A DNA stretch of 6,123 nt from Nitrospirota bacterium (GTDB lineage Bacteria > Nitrospirota > Nitrospiria > Nitrospirales > Nitrospiraceae). The position numbers were made by a program, and so were the translations under genes. Positions 1 to 5,316 of this stretch are shown here, piece after piece (the stretch's first letter is position 1; the number at the start of each line of letters is the position of its first letter). The notes under the pieces were generated by a model that saw nothing but the letters and a program-made list of their open reading frames with translations, searched no databases and was not told the DNA's origin. The DNA lies in the NCBI GenBank assembly GCA_016235225.1, contig JACRLS010000284.1, forward strand, positions 1-6,123, in the 5' to 3' direction.

Positions 1-326
1 CCATGTGCTTTGATGCGGCGGTGGGCCAGTGGGTGGACGCGCTGCAAAACAAGAAAGAGAAACCGGGTAACACGGTCCCCGGCATTTCGTATATGGCCCG
101 CGGCGGCTATCACTGGGAGAAAGGCGGGAAAGTCCTGATGAACGAAGAACCGGGCGCGAAGCTGGTGAAAGAGCCGCCCCACTGGATGATGATGTGGCCC
201 TTCACCTCCCAGGAGACCAAATTGCCGGCGAAGCCCAATCCCTCCGGTGTGTGGATCATGTTCGACGGGACGCCCTACGCGCATTTGATGGTGTATCAAG
301 ATCCCAACAAGATGAAGGAGAAGTAA
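1..326 (+). CDS. C-terminal part of a hypothetical protein (start lies before the window)
   Basis: The reading frame is open from the first base and ends at TAA (324-326), giving 107 residues from the first visible Met. That Met is probably internal, since no upstream sequence or ribosome binding site is available and it is followed directly by a CFDAAVGQW stretch that looks like mid-protein sequence. The protein is rich in Trp, Met, Pro and Gly, and has a GISYMARGG segment, an EPPHWMMMWPF segment and a GTPYAHLMVYQD stretch near the end. From memory this resembles a family of small uncharacterised, possibly secreted, bacterial proteins with a GTPYAHxMV-type C-terminus; I cannot assign a function. 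No membrane segment is visible. It converges on fdhD across the hairpin array at 335-485. The polar, compositionally normal sequence and the clean stop support a real gene. Confidence 0.6.
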   Translation, partial: MCFDAAVGQWVDALQNKKEKPGNTVPGISYMARGGYHWEKGGKVLMNEEPGAKLVKEPPHWMMMWPFTSQETKLPAKPNPSGVWIMFDGTPYAHLMVYQDPNKMKEK

Positions 327-334
327 GGCTCCGG

Positions 335-439
335 AGGGGGTCATGAGCCCTTCTGGCGCCGCTTGCGGCGCGGCTCCTGACCCCCTTCAGGAATGGGGTC
401 AGGTCCCACGCGATGCGCGAAGAAAGGGACCAGACCCCA
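335..439. terminator. Possible bidirectional terminator formed by the repeat hairpins
   Basis: Two long GC-rich stem-loops stand 9 bases after the stop of the plus-strand gene and about 50 bases beyond the stop of fdhD on the other strand. Convergent genes often share such structures as transcription stops. Neither stem is followed by a clear run of T, so a standard intrinsic terminator is not demonstrated; the role is inferred from position and stem strength. Confidence 0.35.
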
Positions 440-485
440 GGTGCTGCGGGTCGTTCCGACAAATGGTTCCTGACCCCCTTGTCGG
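335..485. repeat. Three-hairpin intergenic repeat array (REP/BIME-like)
   Basis: This array fills most of the gap between two convergent genes. Hairpin 1 pairs 335-349 with 372-386 (14 of 15) and encloses a second stem, 356-362 with 365-371 (7 of 7). Hairpin 2 pairs 394-407 with 426-439 (13 of 14), with a small inner stem 409-412/416-419. Hairpin 3 pairs 456-462 with 479-485 (7 of 7). A 16-base unit, GGCTCCTGACCCCCTT at 372-387, recurs at 465-480 with one difference. The shared core GGGGTCAGG or its complement appears at 376-384, 395-403 and 469-477. Such GGGGTCAGG palindromes between genes are typical of dispersed REP-type elements mobilised by RAYT (Y1) transposases; no such transposase is in the window, so that link is inference. 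Confidence 0.7.
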
Positions 486-489
486 TCCT

Positions 490-1335
490 TCAGAAGCGTA
501 ACCGCTCCTCGCCGGCATACACGATAAAGCGTCTGCCGCGAAGGAACCCCACGAGCGTGAGCCGGAATTCATGAGCCAACTGGACTGCGAGGCTCGAGGG
601 CGCGGAGATGCAGGCGATGACCGGAAGGCCGGCCACCAGCGCCTTTTGAATAATTTCGAAGCTGCCACGGCCACTCACGAGCAGCACATGGTTGGCGAGG
701 GGGAGGCGCCCATCGAACAGCGCCCAGCCGATCACTTTGTCCACCGCATTGTGCCGGCCCACATCCTCCCGCAAAACGAGCATCTTGCCGGCGCAGTCGA
801 ACAGGCCGGCCGCATGCGGCCCGCCGGTGCGGCTGAAGAGCTTCTGGTCGGAACGGAGCATGTCCGGGAGCCGGCAGAGCACCTCGGGATCGATCCGAAG
901 ACGCGGATTCGGCCGCTGGATTCCGCGGACGCGCAGGCCGTCGATGGCGGCTCTGCCGCACAGGCCGCAACTGGATGTGGCCATGAAGTTGCGTCGCACG
1001 CGGTCGGGGTCGAGCGCGACCTCCGGGTGAAGTTCGACGTGGACCAGGTTGGCCTCCTGTCCCGGTTCGACGCTCTGGGACAGCGCGGTAATCTGCTCGC
1101 GACGGGACACAATCCCTTCGGAGAACAGGAACCCCGCTGCCAGCTCGAGATCGTGCCCGGGCGTGCGCATGGTGACGCTCAAGGGCTGCTGATCGATGTG
1201 GATGGCCAGGGGCTGCTCCCCGACGAGGTAGTCCTGGACCTGGGCGATGCCGCCGTCCTTCCACTCCGTGACCAATGTAAGATCGGCGGCTCGGGTCGGA
1301 CCTGCAGCCGGAGACTTCTTCAGATGATCCATCAT
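490..1335 (-). CDS. fdhD: FdhD, formate dehydrogenase accessory sulfurtransferase
   Basis: FdhD is a cytoplasmic protein that passes sulfur from a cysteine desulfurase to the molybdenum bis-MGD cofactor, a step needed for activity of formate dehydrogenase-type enzymes. The 281-residue length matches the family (about 280). The sulfur-carrying Cys pair is seen in SSCGLCGRAA (Cys123 and Cys126). Other family blocks are LAAGFLFSEGI (65-75), HAAGLFD (174-180), EDVGRHNAVDKVIG (190-203), SGRGSFEIIQKA (221-232) and a C-terminal ISAPSSLAVQLA block (243-254). The start ATG (1333-1335) overlaps the TGA of the upstream oxidoreductase gene in an ATGA, and there is no strong separate ribosome site, which suggests translational coupling. 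A second Met follows at once, so the exact start is uncertain by one codon. All key residues are present and the gene looks intact. Confidence 0.95.
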   Translation of the reverse strand: MMDHLKKSPAAGPTRAADLTLVTEWKDGGIAQVQDYLVGEQPLAIHIDQQPLSVTMRTPGHDLELAAGFLFSEGIVSRREQITALSQSVEPGQEANLVHVELHPEVALDPDRVRRNFMATSSCGLCGRAAIDGLRVRGIQRPNPRLRIDPEVLCRLPDMLRSDQKLFSRTGGPHAAGLFDCAGKMLVLREDVGRHNAVDKVIGWALFDGRLPLANHVLLVSGRGSFEIIQKALVAGLPVIACISAPSSLAVQLAHEFRLTLVGFLRGRRFIVYAGEERLRF

Positions 1336-3662
1336 GAGGCCTGCGCGCGTGAGAAGGGGAGCGCCTCGGTCTCGCCGGCTACGGCGCCTAATGGTTCGAC
1401 GGGGCTCACCGGGATGACCTCAACGGTGGCGTTGTAGTCCGGCACTCCGCTGGCGTCGAGCCGGCCGGCCGGGACCAACACATTCATTTCCGGCCAGTAG
1501 CCTTGCAGGCAGCCGGGTTTGACGCGATCAATCTTGACACGGCCCTGGAACTTGCCCACCTCGTTGCGCAGGATCACCGCATCGCCGGATTGCAAGCCGA
1601 GCTGTTCCGCGTCTTCCTGCGACATTAAGATACTGTCCCGCGCAGTGCCGATGAGGGGGTCATGCCCCTCCTCCACCATACTATTGAACTGTTTACCGCG
1701 TCGGGTGGTCAGGAGAAACCGGTGGGCCGGGACATGCTCCTCCGGAAGATCCACCATGCTGAACCGGCCCTTGCCGTCGGGGGTGGGAAACGAATCGGTC
1801 AGGAGGTGCGGACCCCCATATTGGACGTTGTCGCCTTTCTTCTTCAGACTTCCGATTCCCTTGTACGTGGGGCAGAGCCGGTCTATTTCACGGCGAATAT
1901 CCTGCGTGTCCTGCCAGGGGAACACCGCTGCCGCACGGTCGGGATCGAGTCGCCTGGCCACGAGCACCGGGATTTCCCATTCGTCCCGAGTATCGCCAGG
2001 TCGAGGTCCCGGAATCTCGGGGCTGTAGATGATCCGTCGCTCCGTGCTGGTTTCGGTGCCGCCGCCGCACTGCTCATACCGGGTGCGCGACGGAAGCAGG
2101 ACCACGAGGTCGGCCGGATCCTCCAACATCGCGGAGGTGACCACGATGTCCTGGTGCACCCGGAGTCCGACTGCGGCAAAAGCCCGCCGCACGCGGTCGG
2201 GCTCGGGCAGGGTCTCCATCATATTGCCGCCGCTGAGCCAGAGCGCGTCGATCTCGCCGCGCTCGGCCGCCAGGATCAGGTGGGCGGCGCCCATGCCTTT
2301 CCATGCCGGCGGCTCAAATCCCCAGGCGCCGGGATGGGCCATGCGTTGCGCATGGTCGTCATCGACCGGCATCCCCATCAGATAGCTGGTCGGCGTGGCG
2401 CCCATCTCGGCGCCGCCCTGCACGCCGCTGTGTCCGCGAATCGGCATGAGGCCGGCATGGGGACGACCGACATTCCCGCGCGCCAACTGGAGATTCACGA
2501 GCGCGCGCACGTTGTCGCTGCCGTAACGATGTTGGGTGATCCCCATGCTCCAGACGAAGATCGCGTGACGAGCCTGGCCGAGGGCCGCGGCGAAGCGGAG
2601 CAAATCGGCTCGGCTCAGTCCGGCGTCCCGTTCGATGATGTCCCAGGACAGCGCCTGCACCTTCGCCTCAAGCGCCGGCCATCCGGATGTGCGCGAGGCG
2701 ATGAACTCGCGATTCACCCAGTCGCGCTCCACCAGATGTTTGAGGACCCCGTAGGAGAAGGCGATATCGCCGCCCACCTGGATGTGGAAGAAGGCGTCGG
2801 CGAGGCGGGTCCCGAACAGGGCGCTCTCGGCCACCGACGGAATCCAGTAGCGTTCCAAGCCGGGCTCGACGTAGGGGTTGACGACGAAGATCTTGGTGCC
2901 GGCCTTCTTGGCGTAATAGAGATACTTGAGCGAGACGGGCTGATTGTTGGGGGTGTTGGCGCCGATGAACACGAGCAAGTCGGTCCCGATCCAATCTGAG
3001 TAAGAGCAGGTGGAGGCTGCGCAGCCGACCGTCTCCATCATCGCGGACGTGCTCGGCGCGTGACAGATGCGAGCGCTGGTATCCACGTGGTTGGTCCCCA
3101 GAAAACGGGCGACTTTCTGATGGGCGTAGTAGGCTTCGTTCGTCAACCCGCGCGAGGTGAGATACCACCCGAGGCGGCGGGGATCAACCTGCCGCAGGCG
3201 CTCGGCGATGAGCCCGATCGCCTCCTCCCAGGACAGTCGTCGAAAACCGGCCTCGCCGCGTCGGCGTACCATTGGGACCGCCAGGCGGCCCAGCTTCCGC
3301 AAGGCCCTGCCCTTCATGGCCCGCAAGGGCGCCACGGTTTCCAAGCGACGCCAGTTCATCGCCGGCATCGTGTTGAGGCGAAGGAGTTGGAGCCGCACCC
3401 AGCAGAGGTGCAGGTCTTTCATGGTCCAGTCATGCAGGCCTGTGGTCCCCAAGGCGCAGCCGTCACAGCAGCCGTCTCGGAGGATGCGAGAGGCGTAGGG
3501 GAGGTTGTCCCGGTTGTCCCATAGCGCATGGAGAATGTCCTTGAAGTGATTTGGATGTTGTTCGTGGAGGCCAAAGGGAATCAGGCTGACCCAGCGCCGG
3601 CGGCTGTGCGGCTGGTCGTGATCTCCGCAATCCTTCGAGGGGCACGTGTCCTGGTTCGACAT
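1332..3662 (-). CDS. FdhF/YdeP-type molybdopterin oxidoreductase (formate dehydrogenase-like alpha subunit)
   Basis: This 776-residue protein belongs to the DMSO reductase/formate dehydrogenase superfamily, closest by eye to the FdhF/YdeP group (E. coli YdeP is of similar length). An N-terminal Cys group (Cys65, Cys66, Cys69, Cys87) is the likely Fe-S site. The molybdopterin core spans about 130-540 and the C-terminal dinucleotide-binding domain about 645-755. In RICHAPS, Cys200 sits where formate dehydrogenase H has the Mo-ligand selenocysteine, followed by His201; Arg409 in MPIRGHSGVQGG matches the conserved active-site Arg. The Cys200 codon is TGT, so no selenocysteine is needed. WSMGITQH (371-378) and GNVGRPHAG (396-404) are further family motifs. 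There is no twin-arginine signal, so it is probably cytoplasmic. Formate oxidation is plausible, but many YdeP-type proteins have no proven substrate. The start is backed by a GGAG site 6 bases upstream. The coupled fdhD supports dependence on a sulfurated cofactor. Confidence 0.9.
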   Translation of the reverse strand: MSNQDTCPSKDCGDHDQPHSRRRWVSLIPFGLHEQHPNHFKDILHALWDNRDNLPYASRILRDGCCDGCALGTTGLHDWTMKDLHLCWVRLQLLRLNTMPAMNWRRLETVAPLRAMKGRALRKLGRLAVPMVRRRGEAGFRRLSWEEAIGLIAERLRQVDPRRLGWYLTSRGLTNEAYYAHQKVARFLGTNHVDTSARICHAPSTSAMMETVGCAASTCSYSDWIGTDLLVFIGANTPNNQPVSLKYLYYAKKAGTKIFVVNPYVEPGLERYWIPSVAESALFGTRLADAFFHIQVGGDIAFSYGVLKHLVERDWVNREFIASRTSGWPALEAKVQALSWDIIERDAGLSRADLLRFAAALGQARHAIFVWSMGITQHRYGSDNVRALVNLQLARGNVGRPHAGLMPIRGHSGVQGGAEMGATPTSYLMGMPVDDDHAQRMAHPGAWGFEPPAWKGMGAAHLILAAERGEIDALWLSGGNMMETLPEPDRVRRAFAAVGLRVHQDIVVTSAMLEDPADLVVLLPSRTRYEQCGGGTETSTERRIIYSPEIPGPRPGDTRDEWEIPVLVARRLDPDRAAAVFPWQDTQDIRREIDRLCPTYKGIGSLKKKGDNVQYGGPHLLTDSFPTPDGKGRFSMVDLPEEHVPAHRFLLTTRRGKQFNSMVEEGHDPLIGTARDSILMSQEDAEQLGLQSGDAVILRNEVGKFQGRVKIDRVKPGCLQGYWPEMNVLVPAGRLDASGVPDYNATVEVIPVSPVEPLGAVAGETEALPFSRAQAS

Positions 3663-3668
3663 GTCTGT

Positions 3669-3672
3669 CTCC
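3669..3672 (-). promoter_or_regulatory. Ribosome binding site of the oxidoreductase gene
   Basis: GGAG on the minus strand lies 6 bases before the ATG at 3660-3662, a standard Shine-Dalgarno spacing. It fixes the start of the 776-residue protein. Confidence 0.7.
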
Positions 3673-3678
3673 GAAGAG

Positions 3679-3692
3679 GCGTCGATCGACGC
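3679..3692. promoter_or_regulatory. Perfect 14-bp palindrome in the oxidoreductase leader
   Basis: GCGTCGATCGACGC is fully self-complementary. It lies 16 bases before the oxidoreductase start codon and downstream of the candidate promoter. As DNA it could be a dimeric repressor site; as RNA it would be a poor hairpin because it has no loop. A regulator cannot be named from the sequence. Confidence 0.4.
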
Positions 3693-3717
3693 AAGATCAG
3701 CTTCCGAGCAATAGGAT

Positions 3718-3747
3718 ATTCTACCTCATGACATGCGTCACTTTGAA
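3718..3747 (-). promoter_or_regulatory. Candidate sigma-70-type promoter for the oxidoreductase-fdhD pair
   Basis: On the minus strand a TTCAAA box (3742-3747, 4 of 6 to TTGACA) is followed after 18 bases by TAGAAT (3718-3723, 5 of 6 to TATAAT). This lies in an A/T-richer patch about 55 bases before the start codon, in the only sizeable gap upstream of the pair. The match is moderate and the transcription start is not known. Confidence 0.35.
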
Positions 3748-3780
3748 TGTCTTGCCAGGGGGCGCGGACGTATCCCTCTC

Positions 3781-3802
3781 AATCTCCTCTGCCTCTGAGA
3801 TT
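3781..3802. other. Weak inverted repeat after the TfoX-like gene
   Basis: AATCTC (3781-3786) and GAGATT (3797-3802) form a 6-bp stem with a 10-base loop just after the TAA of the TfoX-like gene. No T-run follows on the minus strand, so it is at best a weak stop signal. Transcription may continue into the oxidoreductase gene. Confidence 0.2.
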
Positions 3803-3804
3803 TC

Positions 3805-4146
3805 TTAGTGAATCTCTGAGCCAAGGCGTGCGGGCTGGCCGGAGGCCGCGCGAAGAGCCCATTCGGACAGGGCCTCGCGGTCCTCGATGATGTCGGGCGG
3901 GACTTCGAAGTAGGTCGTGAGCGTCTGCTTGGCGTTGGGCCGAAAGGGCTTCATCCCCTGCGCGCGGTACGCCACGCGGGAGCGGTCGTCGGTCTTGAAA
4001 AAAAGCCGGCTCTTGTGGATGATCCCGAAGAACATCCGTCCTTGATAGAGCCCATACCCGCCGAACATGGCGCGACAGGTGAGGCCGGGCAAGTCGGCGA
4101 GCTGATCCAGGACGAAATCTTTGAAGCCGTCGTGTTTCGGCGCCAT
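3805..4146 (-). CDS. Small TfoX N-terminal-domain protein
   Basis: This 113-residue protein matches the TfoX/Sxy N-terminal domain from memory: a leading helix (FKDFVLDQLADL, 8-19), then CRAMFGGYGLYQGRMFFGII (24-43), a strand with LFFKTDD (48-54), and the FRPNAKQTLTTYFEVPPDII block (68-87). The separate C-terminal helical TfoX domain is absent, as in many short stand-alone members. TfoX/Sxy promotes competence gene expression in Haemophilus and relatives, but short members have no established role and a competence function should not be assumed. I chose the Met at 4144-4146: the frame stays open for 71 more codons upstream, but that stretch is inside the methyltransferase gene and has no domain-like character. 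The start lies 8 bases after the methyltransferase stop, so the two are probably cotranscribed. No strong ribosome site is seen. Confidence 0.85.
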   Translation of the reverse strand: MAPKHDGFKDFVLDQLADLPGLTCRAMFGGYGLYQGRMFFGIIHKSRLFFKTDDRSRVAYRAQGMKPFRPNAKQTLTTYFEVPPDIIEDREALSEWALRAASGQPARLGSEIH

Positions 4147-4154
4147 CTGACAGT

Positions 4155-5012
4155 TCAGAGCGGCTTGCGCGCCGCGACCATCCGGACGGCAATGGGAAAC
4201 GTGATGCGGTCGCCGCGCCGAAAGCGCGAGACCGCGTCGAGAATGAGCTGCTTCACCCGTTGCTGCTGATCGGCTGACAGTGTCGCCATCAGATTCTGGA
4301 TTGGCGCGGCAATCTCCATAAGACTCGTGTAATACTCCTCGGCTGAGGCATAGGACCACTCGGCAAGAAATTCTTGCTCTGTGACGTCCGCCAGGCCGGC
4401 CTGCTGCAGCATTCCGGCCAGGTCGCCGGGCTTTGCCAGGCGAAAGATCCCTGGCGCGGCGGGATCCGGTGGCGGGAGTTCGACCACCTGGTTGATGGCT
4501 TCCATAGAGATGCGGATTGAAGGATTCTTATCCGGCGTGGACCACACGGCGACTGCGAGCCAGCCGCCCGGTTTCAGGACGCGCGCAATCTCGGCTCCGG
4601 CTTTTGGGATCTCCGGCAGGAACATCAGGCAGAAGCGGCTCGTGACTGCGTCGAAGGAATTGGCCTCGAACGGAAGCGTCGTGACATCGCCCGCTCGGAA
4701 GGTCACATTCGCCAGACCCAGCGCCGCAGCCTTGCGCCGCGCAACAGCCAGCATCTGCTCGGCGAGGTCCATCCCAGTCACGCTTCCGCTTCGTCCAACG
4801 GTCTGTGCTCCAAGGAGCGCGGGATATCCGGTGCCTGATCCCAGATCGAGCACGTGCATTCCCGATCGCAGCCGCGCATCGGCCACGAGTCGATGATTGA
4901 GGCAGGCCATCTGCTGATCGAAGAGCCGGTCCCATTTCTCCCAGCCGCCGGCGACACGATTCCAGTCCTGACGTTGGCCTTCGACGATCTGTTGCGCGGT
5001 CTGCTGTGCCAT
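4155..5012 (-). CDS. Class I SAM-dependent methyltransferase (UbiE/Methyltransf_11 type)
   Basis: This is a 285-residue cytoplasmic methyltransferase with a Rossmann-like fold. Motif I, which binds S-adenosylmethionine, is LDLGSGTGYPAL (55-66). The acidic end of strand 2 is GMDLAEQM (80-87), the GDVTTLPF block (108-115) follows, then SFDAVTSRFCLMFLP (119-133) and the post-motif RVLKPGGWLAVAVWS (144-158). The C-terminal 120 residues are more variable and probably shape the substrate site. The substrate cannot be told from sequence; family members act on quinones, lipids, natural products or small molecules. A good ribosome site, AAGGA (5018-5022 on the minus strand, 5 bases before the ATG), supports the start. 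It follows the MoaD-like gene after 43 bases and precedes the TfoX-like gene by 8, suggesting one operon. Confidence 0.92.
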   Translation of the reverse strand: MAQQTAQQIVEGQRQDWNRVAGGWEKWDRLFDQQMACLNHRLVADARLRSGMHVLDLGSGTGYPALLGAQTVGRSGSVTGMDLAEQMLAVARRKAAALGLANVTFRAGDVTTLPFEANSFDAVTSRFCLMFLPEIPKAGAEIARVLKPGGWLAVAVWSTPDKNPSIRISMEAINQVVELPPPDPAAPGIFRLAKPGDLAGMLQQAGLADVTEQEFLAEWSYASAEEYYTSLMEIAAPIQNLMATLSADQQQRVKQLILDAVSRFRRGDRITFPIAVRMVAARKPL

Positions 5013-5028
5013 GTCTTTCCTTCCCCTA

Positions 5029-5042
5029 TGTGTCGGAACACA
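5029..5042. other. Small hairpin between the MoaD-like and methyltransferase genes
   Basis: TGTGT (5029-5033) and ACACA (5038-5042) form a perfect 5-bp stem with a 4-base loop inside the 43-base gap. It sits just upstream of the methyltransferase ribosome site. It is too short and lacks a T-run to be a terminator; it might affect mRNA processing or translation, or be chance. Confidence 0.25.
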
Positions 5043-5055
5043 CTGTGATGAAGTG

Positions 5056-5316
5056 TCAGCCGCCGCTCAAGGCGCAGACGATATGAATCTGATCGTCGGG
5101 TCGAACCGGCACGGCGAGATCCGGGACTTGCTCTCCATTGATAAAGATTCTGATGTGCCGCCGGATCGTGTCCTGCTCCGTCACGATGCGGAATCGAATG
5201 CCTGGATACCGACGGTCGAGGGTCGCAATCACTGCTTCCAGTGATGCGCCGTCGGCCGGAACCTCACTCTGCCCCGCCGTGTACGAGCGCAGCGGAGTGG
5301 GAATCGACACGATCAT
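5056..5316 (-). CDS. MoaD/ThiS-like ubiquitin-fold small protein
   Basis: This 86-residue protein has the beta-grasp pattern of MoaD/ThiS sulfur carriers. It opens with the strand MIVSIPTPLRSYT and has a helix ASLEAVIATLDRRYPGI (24-40). An HIRIFINGEQV segment (54-64) follows, then the RPDDQIHIVCALSGG end (72-86). The C-terminal Gly-Gly is the residue pair that MoaD and ThiS need for adenylation and thiocarboxylate formation by an E1-like enzyme. Whether it serves molybdopterin synthesis, thiamine synthesis, another sulfur transfer or protein conjugation is unknown. No moaE, thiG or E1-like gene is in the window. The start at 5314-5316 was chosen because it overlaps the TGA of the upstream gene in an ATGA and begins the first beta strand. 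The frame could extend 21 codons upstream, but that part lies in the upstream gene and does not fit the fold. Confidence 0.85.
   Translation of the reverse strand: MIVSIPTPLRSYTAGQSEVPADGASLEAVIATLDRRYPGIRFRIVTEQDTIRRHIRIFINGEQVPDLAVPVRPDDQIHIVCALSGG

Noticed and set aside
335..485. CRISPR array
   Set aside because: The repeats are imperfect, inverted and unevenly spaced, with no regular unique spacers and no cas gene nearby.
256..674. Two minus-strand frames (256-462 and 399-674) over the repeat region
   Set aside because: They run across the hairpin array and into neighbouring genes and have no protein-like composition.
571..1437. 288-codon open frame on the plus strand, antisense to fdhD
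   Set aside because: It shows no domain-like sequence, while the opposite strand carries the intact FdhD motifs.
1662..2999. 445-codon open frame on the plus strand, antisense to the oxidoreductase
   Set aside because: It has no recognisable domain and lies opposite a gene with clear family motifs. Long antisense frames are expected in GC-rich coding DNA.
3063..3065. Selenocysteine codon at the oxidoreductase active site
   Set aside because: The codon on the coding strand is TGT (Cys), not TGA, so this is a cysteine-type enzyme.
4147..4359. 71-codon N-terminal extension of the TfoX-like protein
   Set aside because: It lies inside the methyltransferase gene in another frame, is Arg/Ser/His-rich without domain features, and the TfoX domain begins right at the chosen Met.
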